DNA of 64,000 bases from the IMG/VR virus record IMGVR_UViG_3300036792_000218, positions 1-64,000 of that record; one strand, 5' to 3'. Position 1 is the stretch's first letter; every line of letters begins with the position of its first letter. This DNA comes from a virus. The position numbers and the translations under genes are program-made. This document shows, piece after piece, positions 46,604 to 54,786 of the stretch. The notes below the pieces were generated by a model. It was given only the letters and a program-made list of their open reading frames with translations, was not told where the DNA came from and made no database searches.

Positions 46604-46842
46604 GACGGGTCCTTTCGTGCCGCCGTGGCGGCGTCTGTGCTGGCGTGCTGTTGCGCTTGCTCTACGAACTCGGCGCGGTACTTGACGCCTGCCTTGCGGT
46701 ACAGGTGGCCGATCGCCACCGTGACGGTTCTTGATGACAGGTGCAGGCGGTTGGCGATCTGGGTGTTTGACAAGCCCTCCACGATCAGGGCCGTGATTTC
46801 CTGCTCGCGCGGGGTCAGCGGTGTGCCTGCGGTGCCGCTCAT
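46600..46842 (-). CDS. LuxR-type HTH protein
   Basis: The start is ATG 46840-46842 (MSGTAGTPLTPREQE). Residues 8-60 form a complete LuxR/GerE DNA-binding domain (LTPREQEITALIVEGLSNTQ, IANRLHLSSRTVTVAIGHLY). There is no receiver or sensor domain in this 80-residue protein, as in free-standing phage or WhiB-like regulators. It is a candidate regulator of the leftward operons. Confidence 0.8.
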   Translation of the reverse strand: MSGTAGTPLTPREQEITALIVEGLSNTQIANRLHLSSRTVTVAIGHLYRKAGVKYRAEFVEQAQQHASTDAATAARKDPS

Positions 46843-47579
46843 GTGACCGTCCACGTAGTGACCGGCCCTTTGGTGGTCGCCGTTTTCGGGGTGGTCTCCG
46901 GTACCGCCTCGCCGTCCTCGCGCATGGCCTTCAGGCGGTACTTGACGCTGGACTTCGCGACCCCGAGCGCGCGGGCGATCGAGCACTCGGTCAGGCCGGG
47001 GTACGTCGTCAGGTGCTCGCGGATACGGGCCCGGAGGTCGTCGGCGGGGGCCTCACCCATCGCGGCGCGGCTGCCGGTTGCGGTGCTCTCACCGGGGCCG
47101 TCCCAGCGGACGGTGACGATCGCGCTTACGTTCGTGTCGCCGCTGATCATGCCGAGGACCATGCCGGCCAGGTGCCCGGCGCAGGCTTCTTCGGCCCCGG
47201 CCTCGGCACCCCAGGACGGGTCCAGGTCGGACCGTTCCACGATGAAGCGGGACGGCGCCCCGCACGGCTCGGCGTAACGGCGGCCGTCCCCGTCCTCGAC
47301 GTCGCCCTCGACGTCGGCCGTGCACACGGGCCGCTGGTCCGCGCGCCTGATGGCGAAGGCCCCGCCGTCGTCGCGCAGGTACAGGTCAAGCAGCGTCGGC
47401 AGGCACCCGCAGTCGTCGGCGCCCATGTGGTGAAAGCCGTTGGCACACCTATTGTCGGGGCACCCGCAGGAGTCCCCGGTCCAGGTGGTGCCGTTGCCCC
47501 AGTTGGCCCGGTCCCACTCGGCCGGGGTGACGCCGGCGCGGCGCAGAACCGCCCTCGCGGTCTCGTTCAGCTGGCTCAT
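46839..47579 (-). CDS. Protein with N-terminal zinc site and C-terminal winged HTH
   Basis: This 246-residue protein has near residues 37-60 several Cys/His (SCGCPDNRCANGFHHMGADD) consistent with zinc. The C-terminal 70 residues (RARIREHLTTYPGLTECSIA, RALGVAKSSVKYRLKAMRED) form a winged HTH that resembles ArsR/MarR-like DNA readers. Probably a transcriptional regulator. It is coupled to the LuxR-type gene by ATGA, so the two may act together. Confidence 0.7.
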   Translation of the reverse strand: MSQLNETARAVLRRAGVTPAEWDRANWGNGTTWTGDSCGCPDNRCANGFHHMGADDCGCLPTLLDLYLRDDGGAFAIRRADQRPVCTADVEGDVEDGDGRRYAEPCGAPSRFIVERSDLDPSWGAEAGAEEACAGHLAGMVLGMISGDTNVSAIVTVRWDGPGESTATGSRAAMGEAPADDLRARIREHLTTYPGLTECSIARALGVAKSSVKYRLKAMREDGEAVPETTPKTATTKGPVTTWTVT

Positions 47580-47591
47580 GGTTGCTGTCCT

Positions 47592-47999
47592 TCAGCGCGC
47601 GACGTGGAACGCCGGGAAGTAGCCGCCTGCCGGGTTGAATGCGACCTGGCCGCCGGCCGTACCGCAGGGGCGGCCGAACACGTCGCCGACGACCCAGGTA
47701 CCGGCCGGGTTACGGGTGGTGAAGGTGAACGCGAGGCTGAACGCCTTAGCGTCCTGCTTGGCCACGGTGCTCCGTATGACCGCGCCGGTCTGCTCGTTGA
47801 CCGCTGTCGCCTGGATGTCGTCGGCGCAGGCGCTGACGCGGACGGCCAGGCCGAGCTTGACGGGCTCGCGGACGCTGGCGTGGGCGAGCTTGACCGACAC
47901 GGTCAGGGTCTTGAAGGCCCCGGCGTGCGCTGTCGCGGGCGTGAGCGCCACGGCGGTTACGGCGGCCGCGGCCGCGATCAGGTGCCCGGTCTTAGGCAT
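47592..47999 (-). CDS. Secreted protein with Sec signal peptide
   Basis: This 135-residue protein starts at ATG 47997-47999. The N-terminus (MPKTGHLIAAAAAVTAVALT, PATAHAG) is a clear signal peptide with AHA-GA cleavage, giving about 108 exported residues, beta-rich with two Cys (ACADD, RPCGTAGG). A secreted protein in a phage early operon is unusual and could modify the envelope or block superinfection. No family is recognised. Confidence 0.7.
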   Translation of the reverse strand: MPKTGHLIAAAAAVTAVALTPATAHAGAFKTLTVSVKLAHASVREPVKLGLAVRVSACADDIQATAVNEQTGAVIRSTVAKQDAKAFSLAFTFTTRNPAGTWVVGDVFGRPCGTAGGQVAFNPAGGYFPAFHVAR

Positions 48000-48366
48000 C
48001 GTTGCCGTCCTTTCCGGGTGCCTCAGCATCCGGGTAGTTGCCGTTGGCGTACAGCCGCATCTCGTCGGTGGTGTTCACGATCGCGGTGCTGACACGCGCT
48101 ACGCCGGCGTCGAACCCGGCCGCGTACGTGTCCGGGTCACCGGGGACCAGGAGGGTCAGGGTGCGGCCCTCCGCGCGGCGCTTGACGTCGTACCAGGTCG
48201 GGTGCCAGCGCTCGTCTATCCGGGCGTCGGTGGTGTACCAGTTGCCGATGTTCGACTTGTTCGACACCCAGACCTCCTGGTGTGACTCGCCCCAGTCGAT
48301 CGCGACCACGGAGCCGGTCGGGGGTTCCTCGTCGAGCCCGGTGGGCAGCGGGTCGTTCACGGTCAC
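47992..48366 (-). CDS. Hypothetical 124-residue protein
   Basis: The start GTG 48364-48366 overlaps the upstream stop (GTGA). The product contains VVAIDWGESHQEVWVSNKSN and IDERWHPTWYDVKRRAEG, a beta-strand pattern common in small actinophage early proteins. The function is unknown. Its end overlaps the secreted-protein start by 8 bp. Confidence 0.6.
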   Translation of the reverse strand: MTVNDPLPTGLDEEPPTGSVVAIDWGESHQEVWVSNKSNIGNWYTTDARIDERWHPTWYDVKRRAEGRTLTLLVPGDPDTYAAGFDAGVARVSTAIVNTTDEMRLYANGNYPDAEAPGKDGNDA

Positions 48367-48920
48367 CGCTTGTCCTCTCCGGTCGCCGTGGCGACGTGGT
48401 CGGCCAGGCTGGCCGGCTTGAGCCCGGCGTCGTACGTGCCGGCCCCGAGGATCGTGCCGCTGACGGCGGCCTCGTCGCCGGTGCCCGGCAGGAGCCGCCA
48501 ATGGCGCTTGCGGGTTCCGGTGGAGAACCCGGTCTCCGCGTCGAACCGCATCGGGACGTCCGCCTCCGCCGTGGCGAAGACATCGGACCCGTCCGCGCCG
48601 AGCGCGGTTACCGTCGCGGGCTGCACTATTACGCCCTGGAGCGGCTGGCCGGTGGTCTCGTCGCACCGCACCAGGCGTGCGGCCATCCCGACCCGCCACT
48701 CGGTCGCGGTCGCGGCGTCGGGCGGGTCGAGGAAGAGGTGGAGGGTAACCACCCGCCCCGACTGGAGGGTCACGGTGAACGCCGCGTCCGCCGGGTCGCC
48801 GTCGAGCAGGTTGAGCGTTGACACCATGGGGGCGCCGTCGCGGAGCGCCACGTCGGGGGAGCGCACCAGCGCCCTCCTGATCGCGGCCAGGTCGGGGATG
48901 TCGAACGGGATGTCAGCCAT
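48363..48920 (-). CDS. Hypothetical 185-residue beta-rich protein
   Basis: The start is ATG 48918-48920 after AAAGGAAACCTG. N-terminal helix (LAAIRRALVRSPDVALRD), then repeated strands (AAFTVTLQSGRVVTLHLFLD). No Cys cluster, membrane helix or known family. It follows an intercistronic hairpin at 48945-48972. Confidence 0.6.
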   Translation of the reverse strand: MADIPFDIPDLAAIRRALVRSPDVALRDGAPMVSTLNLLDGDPADAAFTVTLQSGRVVTLHLFLDPPDAATATEWRVGMAARLVRCDETTGQPLQGVIVQPATVTALGADGSDVFATAEADVPMRFDAETGFSTGTRKRHWRLLPGTGDEAAVSGTILGAGTYDAGLKPASLADHVATATGEDKR

Positions 48921-48944
48921 CAGGTTTCCTTTGCTGTGGCGGGT

Positions 48945-48972
48945 GGCCCCGCAGGCGGTTGCCTGCGGGGCC
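48945..48972 (-). other. Intercistronic hairpin H1
   Basis: GGCCCCGCAGGC and GCCTGCGGGGCC form a perfect 12-bp stem with a 4-base loop. It lies between the stop of the 101-residue gene and the ribosome-binding site of the next. No U-run follows. Confidence 0.7.
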
Positions 48973-48978
48973 CGGTGG

Positions 48979-49284
48979 TCAGGCGAGGCGGCGGCGGACG
49001 GTGACGGTGAAGCTGGCGGGAATGGCGATCGTGGTGCCGGACAGGAACCAAACCCTCTTAGCCTCGATCGGCATGCGCGGCCCGCGCGGACGGCTGGTCT
49101 CGTACATGGCGTGCCAGTCGCTGACGATGGCCTTGATGCCGCTGTTGATGACGGCGCCGCGGATTCCCCGCTGCGCGGGGAACGAGACCACGAAGTCGCC
49201 GTGCCGCAGTTCGGTGAACGTGACGTCTTCCGGGTCGGCGAACTGCGGCTCGGCGGTGGCGGGTTGCGTCGTGGCGGTGGTCAT
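48979..49284 (-). CDS. Hypothetical 101-residue protein, first gene after P5
   Basis: The start is ATG 49282-49284 after GGGGGACACG. The product (MTTATTQPATAEPQFADPED...) has strand-rich core RHGDFVVSFPAQRGIRGAVI and ends SFTVTVRRRLA. No family is recognised. It follows promoter P5 directly. Confidence 0.65.
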   Translation of the reverse strand: MTTATTQPATAEPQFADPEDVTFTELRHGDFVVSFPAQRGIRGAVINSGIKAIVSDWHAMYETSRPRGPRMPIEAKRVWFLSGTTIAIPASFTVTVRRRLA

Positions 49285-49319
49285 CGTGTCCCCCGGTGGT
49301 CTCGGTAGATGCTTACGGA

Positions 49320-49352
49320 GACAACATTATCCGTTCATAATAATGTCGTCAA
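49320..49352 (-). promoter_or_regulatory. Leftward promoter/operator P5 of the seven-copy family
   Basis: The minus strand reads TTGACG (49347-49352), 17 bp, TAATGT (49324-49329). The arms are GACGACATT and AATGTTGTC, 13 bp apart. It lies 5 bp after the stop of the ParB-like gene, in a CCCTGA-ATAAG context like P6. Confidence 0.8.
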
Positions 49353-49357
49353 CTTAT

Positions 49358-50863
49358 TCAGGGCGTGTCGGCGAACCCTTCCCCGTCCTCTCCGGTCCCG
49401 GCGGCGGCCTCGGCGGCGGTGCGGGCTGCGACCTCGGCGGCGTCCACGGCGGCGGCCTCGGCGACCGCTTCGGCCTTGGCCCGCACGGCGTCGACTACGG
49501 CCTGCTCGCACGGCGCCAGGTCGTATCCCCACCCGGCGAGCGCAGTCAGGTACTCAGCCGATGCGCGCTGCGGGGTGCGCCACGTCATGGTGTCGGCGGT
49601 CAGCCACTCGCACGCCCCTATCACCAGCGCGAAGGTGACCAGGTGGGCGCGCTGCTCGGACGCCCCGGTGAGGCTGTCGGCGAGCGGTGACTTGTAGTCG
49701 CCGTAGCCGCTGTAGCCGCTGTCGGCCTCGATGCCGCCGAGCAGGGCCCGCGCGGTCTTGTGCCTGCCGCCGCTCATGCTGGTGAACGACCGGATCAGGT
49801 AGCTGTCCGCCGCGGCGAGCGCCTTGACGGTGAACAGGGCGGCACCCGCGGGCAGGTCCTTGCCGTGCAGCAGCACGTCTGTCAGCCACCGCTGGCGGAC
49901 GGTCGTCGCGGACCGCCAGGCGCTGTTACCCTCGCGTACCCGCCTCTTGTCCTCGGGTGACGTCTCGGGCTGCCCGCTGTCGTGGCGCTTCTTGTGGCCG
50001 TTGGCCTTCGGGTCGGTGCAGTACCACGACTCGTCGACGTACCTGTTGTCGCCGTGGCCCATCACGTACAGGACAACTACGTTGCCCGGGCAGTCCTTGT
50101 GGCTTGCGGGGTCGAGCCGGTTCCCGTCAGTGTCCACCCAGTAATTCAGCCCGTTCTCGTAGTGGATTGCGTCGTCGCTGACCTTGATGCCCTGCCCGTC
50201 CAGCTCGGCGGCTCGGGCGGCCTTCATGGCCCGCTCGGTGCGCTTGTCGCGGCACTGCTGAACCTGGTGGTCGAACTGGCCGGGCTGGTCGACGGCGGTC
50301 ACGGCGAGGTGCTTGGCGATCGCGGGCTCGTCGTCGAACTCGGCGATCGCCGCGGCCTGGAGCATGTCGAGCGGGTACTGGTGGGCCAGGGTGCGCGCGG
50401 TGTCGGAGGCGTGAGTCTTGCGGGCGGCGGCGATCTCGGTCCGCTCGTAGCCGGTCATTTTCTTGACCGTGACGGCGTTCGCGCCGAGGTCGAATAGCTG
50501 GGCGACGGCGGCGGCGCGGTCGGCCGTGGTCAGGCCCTCGCGGTTCTCGTTCTCGTCCCATTGCTCGAGGATCCGCGCGATCTCCGCTTCTGTGGTTCCG
50601 GCGGTGCCCTCGACGACGACGGCCGGGACCTGGCATCCGACCTCGATGCAGGCCAGCCGGCGGCGTGCCCCGAACCGCAAGACGAGTTCGCCGTCCGGGG
50701 TCCGGAGGACGCCGATCGGCTGCCGGACCCAGTTCGCGCGGATGGAGTCGATGAGTTCCTTGCTGGGCTGCGCGTCGCGGATGTTGCCCACGACGGTGAT
50801 CGCCGCGGGGTCGAGCACTTCGAGCGTCATCGCGGGTGTCTTCACTGATGCGGTCTTCGGCAT
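49358..50863 (-). CDS. ParB-like nuclease/CTPase-domain protein
   Basis: This 501-residue protein has an N-terminal ParB domain: ITVVGNIRDAQPSKELIDSI, RQPIGVLRTPDGELVLRFGA then RRRLACIEVG (the GxRRxxA loop), LEQWDENENREGLTTADRAA. A middle HTH region follows (ANAVTVKKMTGYERTEIAAA). The second half is long and Ala-rich with a zinc-free helical domain and is not typical of chromosomal ParB. No ParA is visible. Roles in DNA binding, regulation or partition are all possible. Confidence 0.82.
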   Translation of the reverse strand: MPKTASVKTPAMTLEVLDPAAITVVGNIRDAQPSKELIDSIRANWVRQPIGVLRTPDGELVLRFGARRRLACIEVGCQVPAVVVEGTAGTTEAEIARILEQWDENENREGLTTADRAAAVAQLFDLGANAVTVKKMTGYERTEIAAARKTHASDTARTLAHQYPLDMLQAAAIAEFDDEPAIAKHLAVTAVDQPGQFDHQVQQCRDKRTERAMKAARAAELDGQGIKVSDDAIHYENGLNYWVDTDGNRLDPASHKDCPGNVVVLYVMGHGDNRYVDESWYCTDPKANGHKKRHDSGQPETSPEDKRRVREGNSAWRSATTVRQRWLTDVLLHGKDLPAGAALFTVKALAAADSYLIRSFTSMSGGRHKTARALLGGIEADSGYSGYGDYKSPLADSLTGASEQRAHLVTFALVIGACEWLTADTMTWRTPQRASAEYLTALAGWGYDLAPCEQAVVDAVRAKAEAVAEAAAVDAAEVAARTAAEAAAGTGEDGEGFADTP

Positions 50864-50899
50864 TGAGTGTCCTGTCTGATCGGTGTGTGTTGTGGTGGT

Positions 50900-50927
50900 G
50901 GCCCCGCGGGCGGGTGCCTGCGGGGCC
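50900..50927 (-). other. Intercistronic hairpin H2
   Basis: GGCCCCGCGGGC and GCCTGCGGGGCC pair with one wobble-type mismatch around a GGGT loop. It lies between the 177-residue gene and the ParB-like gene. The sequence is nearly identical to H1 and H3. Confidence 0.65.
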
Positions 50928-50936
50928 GTGGGGTGG

Positions 50937-51470
50937 CTAGTCGAGCTGGACGTGGGCGGTGTTGCCGGTGATCGCGGCGACGTGCCCTACGTACGGGATT
51001 CCGGGCTCTGCGTCGGTGACCTCGATCTCGACGCGGTGACCGACGGCGACCGGCGCGGGGCCCTCGATCGGCATGTCGAGCCAGCCGGTCCCGCCGGCCT
51101 CGATGTCGGCCTGCTCGTGGCGCTCAAGCTCGACGCCGGTCATGTTCACGGCCAGGTGGTGCGGGACGGGCTGCTCGGACAGTTCAGTGATGATCAGGCT
51201 CTGGGGCTGCTCTGGGGTCTTCTCCTGGTCCCCTCCGGCCGCCAGGAGGAGCTTCGCCGGGTTGATCGTGACCGTCCGCACGGCGGCGGTGCGCTTCTTC
51301 GCGGTGGGCGCTCCGTTCATGCGCTGCAGGCGGCCGGTAACCGTCACCGCCCCGGTTGCCTTGCTCACGCTGGCGTGGGTGACCCGGAGCCGGTAGGGCA
51401 GCTTCCTGACCCAGTCCGCGCCGGCGGGAACGATGATCTCGACTCCCGGCTCGATGTCCTCGGGTGACAT
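50937..51470 (-). CDS. Hypothetical 177-residue beta-rich protein
   Basis: The start is ATG 51468-51470 after GGAGGACCAA. Two beta domains are suggested (LPYRLRVTHASVSKATGAVT, and APVAVGHRVEIEVTDAEPGI). No Cys cluster or membrane helix. It lies between hairpins H2 and H3. No family is recognised. Confidence 0.6.
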   Translation of the reverse strand: MSPEDIEPGVEIIVPAGADWVRKLPYRLRVTHASVSKATGAVTVTGRLQRMNGAPTAKKRTAAVRTVTINPAKLLLAAGGDQEKTPEQPQSLIITELSEQPVPHHLAVNMTGVELERHEQADIEAGGTGWLDMPIEGPAPVAVGHRVEIEVTDAEPGIPYVGHVAAITGNTAHVQLD

Positions 51471-51529
51471 TTGGTCCTCCTGTCGCTTGGTGCTTACGGT
51501 GGCCGGGCCGCCCGGTCTGCTTGGGGACG

Positions 51530-51558
51530 GGCCCCGCAGGCAGGTCGCCTGCGGGGCC
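51530..51558 (-). other. Intercistronic hairpin H3
   Basis: GGCCCCGCAGGC and GCCTGCGGGGCC form a perfect 12-bp stem with a 5-base loop. It lies between the stop of the 73-residue gene and the ribosome-binding site of the next. Confidence 0.7.
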
Positions 51559-51564
51559 GGGTAG

Positions 51565-51786
51565 CTAGCGCTTGATGGTCACTTCGGCGCCACGGGTGCC
51601 GTTGCCGTCGCCGATCTCACCGAACGCGGGCGAGCCCTGGATGCTGGTCAGGACGTCGCTGCGGACGTTCTCGACTACCTCGCGGGCGTAGAGCTTGCCG
51701 CCGGCGGCGGGTAGCCCGTACTTGTTGGCGTACTGCTGGACTTGCTGCTCGGTCATTTCGATGACGATCGGGACCTGGATTCGCAC
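51565..51786 (-). CDS. Hypothetical 73-residue protein
   Basis: The start is ATG 51784-51786. The N-terminus (MRIQVPIVIEMTEQQVQQYA) is a strand followed by a helix, then YAREVVENVRSDVLTSIQGS and a strand (AEVTIKR) ending in a basic tail. It is like small dimeric phage proteins, but the family is unknown. It is flanked by hairpins H3 and H4. Confidence 0.6.
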   Translation of the reverse strand: MRIQVPIVIEMTEQQVQQYANKYGLPAAGGKLYAREVVENVRSDVLTSIQGSPAFGEIGDGNGTRGAEVTIKR

Positions 51787-51814
51787 GGGGTTTCTCCTTC
51801 GGCGATCGGGGGCG

Positions 51815-51842
51815 GGCGCCGCCGGCGGGTGCCGGCGGCGCC
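51815..51842 (-). other. Intercistronic hairpin H4
   Basis: GGCGCCGCCGGC and GCCGGCGGCGCC form a perfect 12-bp stem with a GGGT loop, as in H2, but a different stem sequence. It lies between the 163-residue gene and the next. Confidence 0.65.
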
Positions 51843-51849
51843 GGGGTGG

Positions 51850-52341
51850 CTAGTAGGCGGCTAGCAGGGCGTCAAGGTCGGCTTCGGTCGGGACCGAGTT
51901 GCCGTACAGGCCGCCGTCGAAGACCACGGGGATTTCGAGCTTGCCGGCGTTCTTGCGGAATGAGCGGTAGCGCTTGAGCGCGGTTTCGTTGCGGGTCCCG
52001 GTCACGCCGTTGGAGGTGAGGTGGAAAGTGATACTCACGTGGCCGGTTGTCCAGCCGTGGTAGTAGCGGCCGCCGTCGAGGTGGGTGCGCGTGGTTTCGG
52101 GGGTGTAGCGGGGGTCGTCGCTTTCGTGGTCGAGGGCGTCGTGTCCGGTGAGGGTGTTCGCGCGGGCGCCGGTGCTCTTGGGGAACCGGGCGGCGGCTTC
52201 CCTGGCCTGCTCGATCGTCTCGGTGATCAGGGTCGCGTGGATGCTGAAGCCGCCGTCGCGGTAGGTGACGGCGGTGATGTGGTACGCGGCGCTGTCGATC
52301 CAGTCCTGGTAGTAGCCGGTCCGCCTGTCGTTCGTGTCCAT
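51850..52341 (-). CDS. Hypothetical 163-residue protein, first gene after P6
   Basis: The start is ATG 52339-52341 after AGGGGGAACACG. The core (AYHITAVTYRDGGFSIHATL, YYHGWTTGHVSITFHLTSNG) is beta-rich with several His/Tyr. A helical linker (EQAREAAARFPKSTGARANT) lies between. No family is recognised. Confidence 0.6.
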   Translation of the reverse strand: MDTNDRRTGYYQDWIDSAAYHITAVTYRDGGFSIHATLITETIEQAREAAARFPKSTGARANTLTGHDALDHESDDPRYTPETTRTHLDGGRYYHGWTTGHVSITFHLTSNGVTGTRNETALKRYRSFRKNAGKLEIPVVFDGGLYGNSVPTEADLDALLAAY

Positions 52342-52375
52342 CGTGTTCCCCCTGTGGTCCCCGGTTGCTTACAGA

Positions 52376-52408
52376 GACAACATTATGTGTGACGGTTAAA
52401 GATGTCAA
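52376..52408 (-). promoter_or_regulatory. Leftward promoter/operator P6 of the seven-copy family
   Basis: The minus strand reads TTGACA (52403-52408), 17 bp, TAATGT (52380-52385). The upstream arm has diverged (GACATCTTT), while the downstream arm AATGTTGTC is intact. It starts a few bases after the stop of the 123-residue gene (CCCTGATTAAG). Confidence 0.8.
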
Positions 52409-52413
52409 CTTAA

Positions 52414-52785
52414 TCAGGGCGTGTCGCCAAGCAAGTCCCCCTGCACCAGCGCCGCCCCGCCCCCGCCAGCGGCAGCCGGCGCCGGGTCGCGATCGGGAAA
52501 CCAGCCAAGCCGGAGACCCCGCTCCCACCTCGACGCCAGCCGCGCGTCAAGCGCCCCGTCAAGGCACAGCGCGAGCTCGTAATCGAGCAGCTTCTCCCGG
52601 CCGACCGGAATGTCAGCCGCCACCAGGGAACAGCGCGCGCAGCCCGCCCGGTGCGCCCAGAACCGCGCCGCGGCCTGGTCGCGGGCCGCCACGGCGTGCG
52701 ACAGGGACGGCTGGTAAGCCGGGTTCGGCACCGTCACCGGGGCGCGCACGGGAGCCGCGTCGAACAGCGCCCCGTCGTCAGCCAC
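52414..52785 (-). CDS. Hypothetical 123-residue protein
   Basis: The start is GTG 52783-52785 (MADDGALFDAAPVRAP), overlapping the previous stop region; the longer frame is antisense noise. The middle (WAHRAGCARCSLVAADIPVG) has a CxxC and the protein ends GDLLGDTP. No family is recognised. Its stop codon is immediately upstream of P6. Confidence 0.55.
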   Translation of the reverse strand: MADDGALFDAAPVRAPVTVPNPAYQPSLSHAVAARDQAAARFWAHRAGCARCSLVAADIPVGREKLLDYELALCLDGALDARLASRWERGLRLGWFPDRDPAPAAAGGGGAALVQGDLLGDTP

Positions 52786-53407
52786 GGCCAGCCGTGCCGT
52801 CCGCCAGCGCGGCCAGCTCGCCGGACACCTCGGCCTCATGCGCCTGGCCGATCCTGGTGGCGCTCCGGGTCGCCCTCGCGGCGTCAGCGAGGTCCGCGGT
52901 GATGTCGACGTGGCCGGCGCGGCCAAGCGGGACGCCGTCGAGCTGGTCCAGCACCTGCAGCGCCGTCCGCGCCTCGCGCAGCGCCGACTCGGCGTCCCCC
53001 AGGGCGGTCAGCAGCCGGCGTGTCAGTTCCTGCTGGCTGGTCACCGTGGCGAGCCACCCGCGCGCGTAGTCGCAGTCTTCGCAGGCGGCGCACAGCTCGC
53101 AGACCTCGTGAGCGCAGATCTTGCCCTCATGCTTGCCGGCGAAGTGGGCGGCCCGGATCGCGCACGCACCGCAGGAGCAATCTCCGGGGTGGCCGGGTGC
53201 CTCGGTGCGGATGTGCTGGCGGGTGCCGCAGGACCACTCGGCCAGTAGCATCGACGGGTCGCTGACCCGGACGCCGTACCGGACGCAGGCGAGGGCGTCG
53301 GCGTGGGCCATCGCCGCCGGGTAACCGGGCGCGGGGTCCTGTGCTGTCTTCCACTCGCCGTCGGCGGTCATGCGGAAGGTGACCGTGTACAGGGTCGCGT
53401 CAGGCAT
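52778..53407 (-). CDS. Cys-rich 209-residue protein
   Basis: The N-terminal half has DCSCGACAIRAAHF and CAHEVCELCAACEDC, a zinc-binding region with about nine Cys. The C-terminal half is a long helix (LLTALGDAESALREARTALQ). N-terminal TLYTVTFRMTADGEWKTAQD looks like a strand pair. Likely a zinc-binding regulator or scaffold. It is coupled on both sides by short overlaps. Confidence 0.6.
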   Translation of the reverse strand: MPDATLYTVTFRMTADGEWKTAQDPAPGYPAAMAHADALACVRYGVRVSDPSMLLAEWSCGTRQHIRTEAPGHPGDCSCGACAIRAAHFAGKHEGKICAHEVCELCAACEDCDYARGWLATVTSQQELTRRLLTALGDAESALREARTALQVLDQLDGVPLGRAGHVDITADLADAARATRSATRIGQAHEAEVSGELAALADGTAGRG

Positions 53408-54209
53408 TGCCGGCGTCCTTCCGGTGCGTGTAGACGGAGATGAAGGAGCCCCGGTTGTCCGGGGTGTAGTAACGGCTGGCGATCTCGGTCAGCGCCTTGT
53501 CCATGGCGCGCCGCTCGGGACTGGCGATCGTCCACGTCGCCGGGGCGTTGTCGACGTGGATGTCGATCGAGGTCATCAGGGAGGCGTGCTCGCCCCGCAC
53601 GCGGATCTTGATGCCGTCGGGGCAGTGGGGCAGCGTCTTGCCGGCGAGGGCCGCCTTGATGTCGGCGCGGACCGCCTTGGCGGCTTCGGCGAGGGTGATG
53701 TCCGGGTACTTGAGCACGGGGGCGGGGCTGTCAGGTACGGCCGGGCCCGGCTTCGGCGCGGTGCCCTCGATCACGGCGCACGCCCGGCGTAGCTTGCGCA
53801 GGCCCGCCGCTGAGAGGGGAATGTCCAGGGCGGCGGCCAGCGCGTCCCGGTCCGCGGCGGTGAGGCCGCTGCCCTCGTCGTCGAGCAGCGGGTACAGCAG
53901 CGCGCGGGCCTCCGCGATCGCGCCGAGCGCCCTGCCGATGCGCCTGCCCGCGAGCCCGGCCAGCGCCTTCGCGGTCGCGGCGGGGTCGTCGCTCTCGCGT
54001 GCCTGGTACTCGGCGATGTCCAGTTCTGCCTTGTCGAGGACCGTGCGGGTCGCGTCGATGCCGTCGCGGTCGACCGTGACGGAAGGCAAGAGCAGCAAGT
54101 CATAGTCGCGGCGGGCCGCCCGGTTCGTCCGGGGGCGGTCCTCGGCGGACGGGTCGACGTCGGGCAGGTACCCGGCGAACTGCATGCGGTCAGGGTCGGT
54201 GGTGGTCAT
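53400..54209 (-). CDS. Protein with LPD29-like C-terminal domain
   Basis: This 269-residue protein has a long helical N-terminal half (AELDIAEYQARESDDPAATA). The C-terminal 90 residues (AVRADIKAALAGKTLPHCPD, then VRGEHASLMTSIDIHVDNAP) resemble LPD29, a domain found in phage and mobile-element polyvalent proteins, with a YTPDNRGSFISVYTHR end. Its function is unknown. It is coupled by overlaps in the P7 upstream operon. Confidence 0.65.
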   Translation of the reverse strand: MTTTDPDRMQFAGYLPDVDPSAEDRPRTNRAARRDYDLLLLPSVTVDRDGIDATRTVLDKAELDIAEYQARESDDPAATAKALAGLAGRRIGRALGAIAEARALLYPLLDDEGSGLTAADRDALAAALDIPLSAAGLRKLRRACAVIEGTAPKPGPAVPDSPAPVLKYPDITLAEAAKAVRADIKAALAGKTLPHCPDGIKIRVRGEHASLMTSIDIHVDNAPATWTIASPERRAMDKALTEIASRYYTPDNRGSFISVYTHRKDAGNA

Positions 54210-54532
54210 AGGTCGTACTCCTTCGACTGGGCGAGCATCTGGGCGAGGATCCGTTCGGTTTCGGCTTGGCGCCGCTGCGCTTCTGCGGCTTCAGCGGCGG
54301 CGTGGTCGGCGTCGGACAGTTCGCGGGACTCGACGGTGGCGAGGGCGTCAATGCGGAGCGTGGTCGACCCGCTCGCCCCGTCGGCGGCCCACACGAGGCG
54401 CACGTAGTCGCCGGGGGCGTGGAAGCCGTCCCACGGTTCATCTGTCAGCGACTCGACGCGGACGGGGCCGGTGTGCAGGCCGGGGACGGTGATCAGGTCA
54501 CCCTTGCGGGCAAGCTCGATGGTCTCGTTCAC
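54206..54532 (-). CDS. Hypothetical 108-residue protein
   Basis: The start is GTG 54530-54532 (MNETIELARKGDLITVPG), overlapping the previous stop (GTGA). A small beta-barrel-like N-terminal half (RVESLTDEPWDGFHAPGDYV) is followed by a charged coiled-coil tail (AEAAEAQRRQAETERILAQM). No family is recognised. Confidence 0.6.
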   Translation of the reverse strand: MNETIELARKGDLITVPGLHTGPVRVESLTDEPWDGFHAPGDYVRLVWAADGASGSTTLRIDALATVESRELSDADHAAAEAAEAQRRQAETERILAQMLAQSKEYDL

Positions 54533-54756
54533 AGGGCGCTCCCTAGCTGTGCGTCGATGCGGTGGTCGTCGAGGTCGCGTTGGACGCTCGCGCGGGTCGC
54601 GCCGCCGGTCTTGGATTCCCACTGGCCGCATGAGCAGGCGACGTCCCAGCCGGGCCAGGAGCCGGACATGGTGCTGGCGTGCGGGATCTTCTCGCGCGGG
54701 TACGCGGCGCTGCCGTCGCCCACCCACACGAACCAGCGGCCACGGTGGGCCTTCAT
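54529..54756 (-). CDS. Hypothetical 75-residue protein
   Basis: The start is ATG 54754-54756. The product contains two Trp/Cys segments (WPGWDVACSCGQWESKTGG) and a C-terminal helix (ASVQRDLDDHRIDAQL), reminiscent of small phage zinc proteins that pair a CxC with a basic helix. No family is recognised. Confidence 0.6.
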   Translation of the reverse strand: MKAHRGRWFVWVGDGSAAYPREKIPHASTMSGSWPGWDVACSCGQWESKTGGATRASVQRDLDDHRIDAQLGSAL

Positions 54757-54786
54757 GGTTTCGGGGTCACGAGCAGGTGCGGCATG

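Noticed and set aside
49358-50863. Plasmid-type ParABS partition locus
   Set aside because: No ParA gene or parS-like repeats were found nearby, so only a ParB-like protein is reported.
48945-51842. Hairpins H1-H4 as rho-independent terminators
   Set aside because: No U-run follows on the minus strand, and each lies a few bases before a ribosome-binding site of a co-directional gene; a U-less terminator cannot be excluded.
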